A stretch of DNA of 10,489 nt from positions 1 to 10,489 of the forward strand of contig CAZBTI010000123.1 of the NCBI GenBank assembly GCA_964494395.1, in the 5' to 3' direction. The stretch is from SHLQ01 sp964494395. Its GTDB lineage: Bacteria > Actinomycetota > Acidimicrobiia > Acidimicrobiales > SHLQ01. The notes beneath the pieces are model-generated. The model saw only the letters and a program-made list of their open reading frames with translations, made no database searches and had not been told where the DNA came from. Made by a program: the position numbers and the translations under genes. Below, piece after piece: positions 1-6,400 of this stretch (positions are counted from its first letter, which is position 1; each line of letters opens with the position of its first letter).

Positions 1-68
1 AACCGAATTCGTTGACACGCCGACACGAGTCAAGACGATCAGGTACAGAAGCGCACGTTTGCCGAGAT

Positions 69-121
69 CTTAAACCCCCTGGAGGGAAACCTCCGTACGG
101 GTTCAAATCCCGTCCCGGGCA
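69..121 (+). other. 3' half of a tRNA-Leu(UAA) gene, presumed attachment-site remnant
   Basis: The sequence shows an anticodon loop CTTAAAC (69-75, anticodon TAA at 71-73), the 3' strand of the anticodon stem (76-80), a long variable arm GGAGG-gaaa-CCTCC (81-94), a T arm ACGGG-TTCAAAT-CCCGT (97-113), the acceptor 3' strand CCCGGGC (114-120) and a discriminator A (121). No CCA is encoded. The long variable arm and TAA anticodon point to leucine. The 5' half is missing: no matching GCCCGGG acceptor strand or D arm lies in 1-68, and the bases before the loop do not pair with 76-80. A break in the anticodon loop with the 3' half kept is what integrases using tRNA attachment sites leave behind. 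An integrase fragment follows at once, which supports this reading. As it stands it cannot make a tRNA. Confidence 0.8.
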
Positions 122-607
122 CTGAAACCGCCAACGGCTGAGCGCCCGGAGAACCCCACTTGGTCATCCGAGCAACTGCGTAAGTTTCTTGACTATCTCA
201 AAGACGATCGGATTCGAGGTGCCTTCGTTGTTCTCGCAACAACCGGTATGCGCCGCGGCGAAGTGATCGGTTTGCGCTGGCGCGACGTCGACTTCGACTC
301 CGCCGAGATGTCTGTTCGCAATTCGATCACGACAGCTGGCCCCGGCAAGGTTGTGGCCGGGCCGCCAAAGACCCAGCGCAGCCGCCGCCAGATCTATCTC
401 GACGAAGCAACCGTCCGGGAACTCCGGGAACAACGACGTAAACAGAACGAGGAGCGTCTAGCGGTGGGCCCGCTTTGGGACGCCGGTGAGGGTTACGTGT
501 TCACCGACGAGATCGGCCGTCCAGTCCACCCCGACAAGTTCTCCGAACTGTTTCGAAAGCGCATGGCCGAAGCAGGTCTCCCGAAGATCCGACTGCACGA
601 TCTCCAC
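122..607 (+). pseudogene. Tyrosine recombinase (phage-type integrase) fragment, truncated at both ends
   Basis: An open frame reads from the tRNA 3' end through a phage-integrase catalytic domain: PTWSSEQLRKFLDYL near the start of the domain, then TTGMRRGEVIGLRW (box I, with the first catalytic Arg), DVDFD, a PKTQRSRRQI segment (beta-hairpin/Lys region), and IRLHDL near 587-604. In intact relatives HDL is followed at once by RH and then, further on, the H/W and the nucleophilic Tyr. Here homology stops after HDL, and the frame continues only as antisense of the next gene. The N-terminal SAM-like/core-binding domain is also absent: the upstream frame is tRNA sequence, with a stop at 71-73. The fragment keeps Arg I but lacks the second Arg and the Tyr, so it should be catalytically dead. 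It is probably a relic of the element that used the adjacent tRNA. Confidence 0.85.
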
Positions 608-625
608 AGCAGGTCGCTAAGCACA

Positions 626-1234
626 TTATGTTTCGGCCGGACCGTGCTTGCCGATAGACCAGTCCGAGTGTTGCAGCAGCTCACCTCCAACGGTGACCGG
701 CTCTGCTTCGAGCGTGGTCGCCATCGAATCGTTCCAGCGGTTGAAGACGCCAAACATGCACACCACCCCCAAGATCTCGACGATCTCGTCCTCGCTCCAG
801 TACGCCTCGAGGTCTGCATAGAGTTCGTCGGTGACCGCGTTCGGAACCGACGCTGCGGCCATCGCGTAGTCGATAGCAATTCGTTCGCGGTCGTCGAATA
901 GCTCGCTCGTCCGATACTCCCAAAGGGCAGCGATCTTCTCGTCGTCGATTCCCTGGCGCCCTGCGCTCACCGCGGTGTGCGCCCGGCAGTATTGGCATCC
1001 AACAGCCGCGCTCGCGGCATGCGCGAGTAGGCGCTTGAAGCCCAGATCGATCGTGCTGTGAGGCCCAAATACCGCCCGGTTGAACTGCACCGTTGCCTTG
1101 GCCAGCTCGGGGACCCGTTGCATCGTGAGCAAGCTGTTCGGTACAAAGCCCAACGTCTCGACGAAGTGTTCCATAATCTTGCGAAGCTCAGGGTCTTCAC
1201 AGGCCTCGATCGGGAGTGGTTCCATACGTGCCAT
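626..1234 (-). CDS. AhpD/carboxymuconolactone decarboxylase-family protein
   Basis: This 202-residue protein belongs to the AhpD/CMD-like fold family, with the motif GCQYCRAHT at residues 79-87 (Cys80, Cys83, His86). Family members with a CxxC pair usually act as thiol-dependent peroxidases or are of unknown role; true gamma-carboxymuconolactone decarboxylases lack the redox CxxC. Spacing to the His is one residue shorter than in classic AhpD (CxxCxxxH), so the activity is uncertain. The C-terminus (SIGKHG near the end) looks natural. The start at 1234 is fixed by an AGGAGG site that overlaps the stop of the upstream aldehyde dehydrogenase gene. It is the last gene of the operon, and its stop lies about 20 bp from the end of the integrase fragment. 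A role in removing peroxide formed by uncoupled oxygenase turnover would fit but is inference. Confidence 0.85.
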   Translation of the reverse strand: MARMEPLPIEACEDPELRKIMEHFVETLGFVPNSLLTMQRVPELAKATVQFNRAVFGPHSTIDLGFKRLLAHAASAAVGCQYCRAHTAVSAGRQGIDDEKIAALWEYRTSELFDDRERIAIDYAMAAASVPNAVTDELYADLEAYWSEDEIVEILGVVCMFGVFNRWNDSMATTLEAEPVTVGGELLQHSDWSIGKHGPAET

Positions 1235-1239
1235 GTCGT

Positions 1240-1245
1240 CCTCCT
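1240..1245 (-). promoter_or_regulatory. Ribosome binding site AGGAGG for the AhpD-like gene
   Basis: A perfect AGGAGG on the minus strand lies 5 nt before the ATG at 1232-1234. It overlaps the TAG stop of the upstream aldehyde dehydrogenase gene (1244-1246). This fixes the start and suggests translational coupling. Confidence 0.85.
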
Positions 1246-2668
1246 AGATTTCCATCACGACGGCTTTGGGCTCGGTGAAGAACTCGCGGCTAAACAAGCC
1301 GCCCTCTCTACCCATACCAGACCACCCAACGCCTCCGAAGGGCGCTCGAAGGTCTCGAACGAAGAAACAGTTCACCCAAACAGTGCCAGCGTTGAGCGCC
1401 GCAGATACCCGATGGGCCCGTCGGACGTTCTCGGTGAAGATCATGGCGTTGAGTCCGTACTTGGTGTCATTCGCGAGCTCGATCGCCTCGTCTTCGGTTT
1501 CGAACGGAATGATCGTCGCAACCGGGCCGAATACCTCTTCTCGACATATCCGCGAGTCGAGCGACGCACCGACGATGACGGTCGGGTGCACTATCCATCT
1601 GCCATCGGGGTCGACTCCCCCGCACAACACCGACGCGCCGTCGGGAAGGTCGGCGAAGAAGCTCGATACTTTGGCGAAGTGCTTCTCGCTAGCGAGCGAC
1701 GCAATCTGTGTGGCCTCGTCGCGCGGATCGCCGACGACCATAGATTTCGCCGACTCGACGAAACGTTCGACGAAGTCGTCAAAGATCGATGAGTGCACAA
1801 ACATTCGGCTACCGGCGAGGCACACCTGACCCGAGTTCGTAAAGATTGCCTTGTTGGACCATGAGATTGCTTGGTCCATGTCAGCGTCGTCGAAGACGAT
1901 GTTTGCACCCTTGCCGCCGAGTTCAAGGCTCACAGGCACGAGCTGCTTAGCAGCGGCCGCGGCGATGTGGCGGCCGGTGTTCGATTCTCCGGTGAAGGTG
2001 ATCCGGTCGATGTCGGGATGCAGGGTGAGCATTTCGCCAGCGGCTTCGGCACCGAACCCGTGAATGACGTTGAGGACACCGTCAGGAATCCCGGCCTCGG
2101 TGGCGAGGCGGGCCAGTATCGTCGCCGAGGCAGGCGTGTCCTCGGCCGGTTTAAGAACCACCGTGTTTCCCCAAGCCAACGCCGGCGCGATCTTCCATGA
2201 CTCCAACATGAGCGGGAAGTTCCACGGTGCGATCGCCGCCACAACGCCAGCAGCCTCGTATCGACTGTACGCATGGTGGCCGGTATCGGTCGGATACGTC
2301 TCGGCGGCGGCCAGTCGAGCATGGTCAGCGAAGAAGCGGAAGTTCTGGGCCGTCCGGGGAACGTCCTTGGCTCGCATCGCCGCTATTGGCTTGCCCATGT
2401 CACTGGTGTCGGCATCAGCGAGCTCGTCCATGTGCTCGATGATCAGGTCAGCGAGTTTGTGAATGAGCGCACCACGCTCGGCGAATCCCATTTGAGGCCA
2501 CGGTCCGTCGTCGAACGCCTGCCGGGCCGCAGCGACGGCGGCGTCGACCTCTGGTTGGCCGGCCTCGCACACGTCCTCCCACTTTGTTTGCGTCCACGGG
2601 TTGATCGTTGCGAAGGTCTTTCCGTCAGCAGATTTCTGGGCTTGACCATTTATCCAATGGGTAATCAT
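1244..2668 (-). CDS. dmpC: 2-hydroxymuconic-semialdehyde dehydrogenase (NAD-dependent aldehyde dehydrogenase)
   Basis: This is a full-length aldehyde dehydrogenase of 474 residues. Visible features are the cofactor/transition-state segment APWNFP (Asn150), VVLKPAE (Lys173), FTGESNTG, the general base in SLELGGK (Glu249), the nucleophile in SGQVCLAG (Cys283) and CREEVFGP. The C-terminal run VNCFFVRDLRAPFGG followed by GMGREGG is typical of XylG/DmpC-type enzymes. Those oxidise 2-hydroxymuconic semialdehyde, the ring-cleavage product of catechol, to 2-hydroxymuconate (4-oxalocrotonate enol form), opening the oxalocrotonate branch. The assignment is reinforced by the tautomerase, decarboxylase, hydratase and aldolase genes upstream. 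The start at 2668 is supported by an AAGGAG site about 6 nt upstream and an ATGA overlap with the aldolase stop. A substituted semialdehyde or another aldehyde remains possible. The enzyme should be cytoplasmic; no signal peptide is seen. Confidence 0.88.
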   Translation of the reverse strand: MITHWINGQAQKSADGKTFATINPWTQTKWEDVCEAGQPEVDAAVAAARQAFDDGPWPQMGFAERGALIHKLADLIIEHMDELADADTSDMGKPIAAMRAKDVPRTAQNFRFFADHARLAAAETYPTDTGHHAYSRYEAAGVVAAIAPWNFPLMLESWKIAPALAWGNTVVLKPAEDTPASATILARLATEAGIPDGVLNVIHGFGAEAAGEMLTLHPDIDRITFTGESNTGRHIAAAAAKQLVPVSLELGGKGANIVFDDADMDQAISWSNKAIFTNSGQVCLAGSRMFVHSSIFDDFVERFVESAKSMVVGDPRDEATQIASLASEKHFAKVSSFFADLPDGASVLCGGVDPDGRWIVHPTVIVGASLDSRICREEVFGPVATIIPFETEDEAIELANDTKYGLNAMIFTENVRRAHRVSAALNAGTVWVNCFFVRDLRAPFGGVGWSGMGREGGLFSREFFTEPKAVVMEI

Positions 2669-3690
2669 GCGCGCTCCTTCAGCAAGTCGAGTGCAACGTC
2701 GACGATCATGTCTTCCTGGCCGCCAACCATCCGCCGTTCGCCGAGCTCCAACAAGATGTCCCTCGTGTCGAGGCCGTATTGCTCGGCGGCCGCTTCGGCG
2801 TGGCGAAGAAAGCTCGAATACACCCCGGCGTAGCCAAGGCTAAGTGTCTCGCGGTCGACGCGAACCGGCCGATCCTGCAGGGGACGAACGAGTTCTTCGG
2901 CGGCATCCATAAGCGCGGCGACGTCGGATCCGTGCTTCCAACCTTCGAGGTTCGCAACAGCAATGAACGCCTCGATCGGACAATTTCCGGCGCCAGCGCC
3001 CATACCGGCGAGTGACGCGTCGACCCGGTAGCAACCCTCTTCGACGGCGACGACCGAGTTGGCCACGCCAAAGGTCAGGTTGTGATGGGCGTGGATGCCA
3101 ATTTCGGTTTCGGGTTTGAGCACGGCCTTGTAGGCGCGCATGCGGTCGCGCACATCGCCCATCGTGAGTCGACCGCCCGAGTCGGTGATGTACACGCACC
3201 TAGCCCCATAGCTCTCCATCAGTACCGCCTGCTGGGCGAGCGGTTCGGGCTCGTTCATGTGGCTCATCATCAAGAACCCCGACACATCCATACCAAGCTC
3301 GCGGGCTTTGTCGATGTGTTGAGCCGCAACATCGGCTTCGGTGCAATGCGTCGCTACTCGCACGGACGTGGCGCCGAGCGAGTGGGCTTGCACGAGATCG
3401 TCGATGGTTCCGATTCCTGGAACGAGCAACACGGTAAGCGCGGCGTTCTTGAGCACCGATGCCGCTTCTTCGATCCATTCCCAATCGGTGTGTGCGCCGA
3501 AGCCGTAGTTGAACGACGAGCCACCAAGGCCGTCGCCGTGGGTGACTTCGATGGCATCTACCCCGGCCTCGTCGAGAGCCTTGGTGATAGTGCGCACATG
3601 TTCGATGCCATAGCGATGTCGGATGGCATGCATACCGTCTCGAAGCGTTACGTCTTGGATGTACAGCGATGGTGAGCCGGTGTCGCTCAT
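2665..3690 (-). CDS. dmpG: 4-hydroxy-2-oxovalerate aldolase
   Basis: This class II, metal-dependent pyruvate aldolase of 341 residues cleaves 4-hydroxy-2-oxopentanoate to pyruvate and acetaldehyde. Catalytic features match the DmpG/BphI family: DVTLRDGMH near the N-terminus (Arg17, Asp18, His21), the metal ligands His200 and His202 in GIHAHHN, the glycine-rich MGAGAGNCP, and Tyr291 in the C-terminal region that contacts the dehydrogenase partner. Length is normal for the family (about 340). It overlaps the upstream acetaldehyde dehydrogenase gene and the downstream aldehyde dehydrogenase gene by ATGA at each end, and a GGGAGGG site precedes the start. In this family the aldolase forms a complex with the acylating dehydrogenase and channels acetaldehyde to it; the coupled genes imply the same here. 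Confidence 0.95.
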   Translation of the reverse strand: MSDTGSPSLYIQDVTLRDGMHAIRHRYGIEHVRTITKALDEAGVDAIEVTHGDGLGGSSFNYGFGAHTDWEWIEEAASVLKNAALTVLLVPGIGTIDDLVQAHSLGATSVRVATHCTEADVAAQHIDKARELGMDVSGFLMMSHMNEPEPLAQQAVLMESYGARCVYITDSGGRLTMGDVRDRMRAYKAVLKPETEIGIHAHHNLTFGVANSVVAVEEGCYRVDASLAGMGAGAGNCPIEAFIAVANLEGWKHGSDVAALMDAAEELVRPLQDRPVRVDRETLSLGYAGVYSSFLRHAEAAAEQYGLDTRDILLELGERRMVGGQEDMIVDVALDLLKERA

Positions 3691-4607
3691 ACGGCAACCC
3701 TCCCAGCGATCTGCTCAGCGGTCTGTATTGCAGCGCTGGTCATGATGTCGAGGTTGCCCGCATACGGCGGCAGGTAGTGGCCAGCCCCTTCGACCTCGAG
3801 GAAAACCGACACTTTCCACCCGGTGAACTTTCGGTCGAGTTCGGGGATCCGGATCGGGTCACTATCGGAGACCGGATCGACTTGGACCTCCTGTTTGAGG
3901 CGGTAGCCGGGCACGTATTGCTGCACGGCTTCGACGGTCTTCGCTATCGATTCACGAATCTCGTCTGGCTCGCCCGACTCGGTGAGACAGAAAACGGTGT
4001 TCCGCATGATGAGTGGCGGCTCGGCGGGGTTAAGAACGATGATCGCTTTGCCGAGGTTTGCGCCACCGACAACCTCGAGGGCCTTGGCGGTTGTCTCGGT
4101 GAACTCGTCGATGTTCGCTCGTGTTCCTGGGCCTGCGCTCCGCGAGGAAACCGAACTGACGATCTCGGCGTACTCGACCTGGGCTACCCGGTTGACTGCC
4201 GCGACCATAGGAACGGTCGCTTGGCCCCCACAGGTCACCATGTTGACGTTGGGGGCGTCGAGGTGGTCTTCCATGTTCACAACCGGCACGACGTACGGGC
4301 CGACCGCCGCCGGGGTGAGGTCGAGAATTCGTTTGCCGTGGGCCTGCAGCACCTCGTCATGTTTGCGGTGAGCTCCCGCCGACGTGGCGTCGAACACCAA
4401 CTCGACATCGGCGAATTCTGGCATCGCCACTAGGCCATCGATCCCGTCTGCTGTCGTTGCGATACCCATGCGCTTCGCACGGGCAAGGCCGTCAGAGTCG
4501 GGATCGATTCCACACATCGCAATGACCTCGATGATCTCCGACGAGCGGCGCGACTTGATGAACAGATCGGTGCCGATATTGCCCGATCCAATGACGGCAG
4601 TCTTCAT
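3687..4607 (-). CDS. dmpF: Acetaldehyde dehydrogenase (acylating)
   Basis: This 306-residue protein turns acetaldehyde, CoA and NAD+ into acetyl-CoA and NADH. The N-terminal Rossmann motif is AVIGSGNIGTDL (residues 4-15). FDATSAGAHRKH and LDLTPAAVGPYVVPVVN are hallmarks of the DmpF/BphJ/MhpF family, and the catalytic thiol is Cys126 in VTCGGQAT. The frame is open further upstream, but homology begins at MKTAVIG. That ATG (4605-4607) overlaps the hydratase stop as ATGA and has a GGAGAAGAG site upstream, so this start is chosen. Length is normal. It is the expected partner of the aldolase encoded just downstream, with which it overlaps by 4 nt. The pair completes conversion of the ring carbons to pyruvate and acetyl-CoA. 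Confidence 0.95.
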   Translation of the reverse strand: MKTAVIGSGNIGTDLFIKSRRSSEIIEVIAMCGIDPDSDGLARAKRMGIATTADGIDGLVAMPEFADVELVFDATSAGAHRKHDEVLQAHGKRILDLTPAAVGPYVVPVVNMEDHLDAPNVNMVTCGGQATVPMVAAVNRVAQVEYAEIVSSVSSRSAGPGTRANIDEFTETTAKALEVVGGANLGKAIIVLNPAEPPLIMRNTVFCLTESGEPDEIRESIAKTVEAVQQYVPGYRLKQEVQVDPVSDSDPIRIPELDRKFTGWKVSVFLEVEGAGHYLPPYAGNLDIMTSAAIQTAEQIAGRVAV

Positions 4608-5404
4608 GAGGGGCTCTTCTCCAAGAAGGTCGTAACGGTTCCGAGCGGACCAAAGTCGCACACGACAGCGTTTCCGGGCGCCACTGGCTTCATAGCGCCA
4701 AGCGCGCCGGTCATCACGACGTCGCCAGCACGAAGCGGCGTACCTCGCTGCGACATGACGTCGGCGAGCCAGCGCGCCGCATGAAGCGGGTGGCCAAGGC
4801 ATGCCGCTCCCTCACCAGTGGCTACGGTCTCGCCATCGATATCCATCCGCATAGGAATCGTGCGAAGGTCAACATCGGCGAGCGGCACAGGTTTGCCGCC
4901 GAGCACATACAGCCCGCAGCTTGCGTTGTCGCCGACCGTGTCGACGATGCGAATGTTCCAGTCGGCGATCCGGCTATCGACGATCTCGATCGATGGCAGC
5001 GCATACGCCGTGGCCGCAATGATGTCGTTAAAGCCGTGTTCACCGTGGTCGAGGTCGTGTTCGAGCACGAGTGCCACTTCCCCCTCGACCCGCGGTTGAA
5101 GCAGACGTCCATGCTCAATAGGCACGCCATCGCCGTACTCCATGTCGACGAATAGCGTGCCGTAGTCGGGCTGGTCGACGCCGACCTGTTCCATGACTGC
5201 CTTGGACGTGATGCCAATCTTGCGACCGGACACGCGTCGGCCGTCAGCGATGGCCAGATCGGTGTTTAGCTGTTGCACGGCATAACCCACATCGATGTCA
5301 GTTTCTGTCCCGACTACATCGCGGATTGGTGTGCAAGGTTCGCCCGAACTAGCCGCTTCCCGCAGTTGGGCGGCCGCAGCGTCAATCTCTGCCCGGCTAG
5401 CCAT
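4604..5404 (-). CDS. dmpE: 2-oxopent-4-enoate (2-hydroxypenta-2,4-dienoate) hydratase
   Basis: This 266-residue protein of the hydratase/decarboxylase branch of the fumarylacetoacetase-like superfamily adds water to 2-hydroxypenta-2,4-dienoate to give 4-hydroxy-2-oxopentanoate. It carries GRKIGITSKAV, the metal-binding pair in QPRVEGEVALV (Glu107, Glu109), Glu140 in SIEIVDSRI, and TVGDNASCGLYVLGG, a run close to DmpE/XylJ hydratases and different from the decarboxylases. The start at 5404 (MASRAEID) is preceded by an AAGGAAG site. The open frame upstream of it overlaps the tautomerase gene and is not coding in this frame. The gene overlaps the tautomerase by 8 nt and acetaldehyde dehydrogenase by 4 nt. 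In characterised pathways hydratase and decarboxylase form a complex so that the unstable dienol is not released. Confidence 0.92.
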   Translation of the reverse strand: MASRAEIDAAAAQLREAASSGEPCTPIRDVVGTETDIDVGYAVQQLNTDLAIADGRRVSGRKIGITSKAVMEQVGVDQPDYGTLFVDMEYGDGVPIEHGRLLQPRVEGEVALVLEHDLDHGEHGFNDIIAATAYALPSIEIVDSRIADWNIRIVDTVGDNASCGLYVLGGKPVPLADVDLRTIPMRMDIDGETVATGEGAACLGHPLHAARWLADVMSQRGTPLRAGDVVMTGALGAMKPVAPGNAVVCDFGPLGTVTTFLEKSPS

Positions 5405-5618
5405 TGGCTTCCTTTTCCTTGGCGAGGCGTTCCTGCTTGTCTTTGAGCAGTTCGCCACCTGCCATGAAGCTTGTGTTTGGGAACTCGTTGATCCATACCC
5501 GAACCGACTCTCGTGGCGCCCCGATGTGCTCATGCATCGCATCGGTGATGGCCTCCATAAGCGCCTTTTTGGCCTCCGGGTCTCGCCCCTCTGCCATATG
5601 TACGTTGACGAGCGGCAT
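5397..5618 (-). CDS. dmpI: 4-oxalocrotonate tautomerase
   Basis: This small protein has 73 codons, 72 residues after Met removal. It begins MPLVNVHMAEGR, exposing the catalytic N-terminal proline. Numbered from that proline, all key 4-OT positions line up: Pro1, Arg11 (EGR), Arg39 (SVRVWINE) and Phe50 (NTSFMAGGEL). It ketonises 2-hydroxymuconate to 2-oxo-hex-3-enedioate for the decarboxylase. The frame is open 114 nt further upstream, but the Pro after Met at 5616-5618 decides the start, and a purine-rich AGGGGAT lies just before it. The C-terminal tail (about 10 residues, rich in Lys and Glu) is longer than in the classic 62-residue enzyme. The gene starts 2 nt after the decarboxylase stop and overlaps the hydratase start by 8 nt. 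Confidence 0.94.
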   Translation of the reverse strand: MPLVNVHMAEGRDPEAKKALMEAITDAMHEHIGAPRESVRVWINEFPNTSFMAGGELLKDKQERLAKEKEANG

Positions 5619-5620
5619 AC

Positions 5621-6400
5621 CTATCCCCTGCCCGTCACGGTGACCGAACCGAGATGGCTGTACCGAGCAGTGGCGACAGTGCCGTCGGCGAGCGGACGGG
5701 CGTCGGTAGCGGCACCGGCCATCACCAACCAACCAGCTTCGAGCTTCTGCCCGTGCTTACCGAGATGGTTTGCAAGCATCGCGACGCACGCGGCCGGGTC
5801 TCCAAGAAGCGCGGCTCCGGTAGCGGTGCCGGTGATTTCGCCATCAACTTCGAATACGCAGCCAAGCGTGGTGAGATCGGCTTCGCGCGGTGCCATGCCT
5901 TCATCGCCAATGACGACGCGAGCCGCCGACGTGTTGTCGGCAATCACATCGGTCAAGGTGAAGCTGAACTTTTCGAAGCGCGAATCGATCACTTCGATGC
6001 CGCCGACCACCTTGCTGGTGGCATCGAGAACATCGTCGGCCGTGACGTTCGGTCCGGCCAAGTCCTCGCCGAGGATAAAGACGATTTCGGGCTCGCACCT
6101 TGGATGGATCAGCTCACCTAAGGGCACGATCCCGTTAGTGAGCACAGAACTGGCAGGGACCCACCCGTACACGGGCGCGTCAACGCCCATCTGCTCTTGC
6201 TTGGCGGCCGAGGTGAGCCCGAGCTTTGCGCCGGCGAGCGTGTCGCCGCGTCCGAGCTGCAACTCGAGCAGCGCGGCCTGAATCGCATAGGCGTCGTCGA
6301 TCGAAAGCTCGTCGACCTGTTTGGTGATGGCCTGAACCTCAGATCGTTCATCGACCCCGGCCAAGAGGTACTGCGCCCAGTGGGCATGGTCCATGGTCAT
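5621..6400 (-). CDS. dmpH: 4-oxalocrotonate decarboxylase
   Basis: This 259-residue paralogue of the hydratase matches the DmpH/XylI decarboxylases: GAKLGLTSAAKQEQMGV, HPRCEPEIVFIL (metal ligands Glu103 and Glu105), GGIEVIDSRFEKFSF (Glu136), ADNTSAARVVIG and LLGDPAACVAMLANHLG. It removes CO2 from 4-oxalocrotonate to give 2-hydroxypenta-2,4-dienoate, which passes to the hydratase. The start at 6400 (MTMDHAH) forms an ATGA overlap with the Rieske gene stop and has GGAG about 6 nt upstream; a second ATG two codons on is possible. The separate signatures of this gene and the hydratase (EPE with RFEKF here, EGE with RIADW there) argue that they are the two distinct enzymes and not a recent duplication. 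Confidence 0.92.
   Translation of the reverse strand: MTMDHAHWAQYLLAGVDERSEVQAITKQVDELSIDDAYAIQAALLELQLGRGDTLAGAKLGLTSAAKQEQMGVDAPVYGWVPASSVLTNGIVPLGELIHPRCEPEIVFILGEDLAGPNVTADDVLDATSKVVGGIEVIDSRFEKFSFTLTDVIADNTSAARVVIGDEGMAPREADLTTLGCVFEVDGEITGTATGAALLGDPAACVAMLANHLGKHGQKLEAGWLVMAGAATDARPLADGTVATARYSHLGSVTVTGRG

Noticed and set aside
12..17. TTGACA resembling a -35 promoter box
   Set aside because: No acceptable -10 box lies at 16-18 nt spacing, and no intact gene follows downstream.
2..73. Open frame from the left edge ending at TAA 71-73, possibly the C-terminus of a protein
   Set aside because: Only 23 codons are visible, with no recognisable motif, and the stop is the tRNA anticodon TAA. 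There is too little to call a gene.
608..901. Continuation of the integrase reading frame to a stop at 901
   Set aside because: Beyond 604 the translation no longer resembles an integrase, and it is antisense to the well-supported AhpD-like gene.
4608..4802. Longer N-terminus for acetaldehyde dehydrogenase, starting at 4802
   Set aside because: This stretch encodes the hydratase in another frame; family homology and the Shine-Dalgarno/ATGA overlap place the start at 4607. Longer starts for the hydratase (5542), tautomerase (5732) and Rieske gene (7719) were rejected for the same kinds of reason.
4604..6400. Decarboxylase and hydratase genes as a recent tandem duplication
   Set aside because: They are homologous, but each carries the distinct signature of its own family, so they are ancient paralogues that normally occur together.
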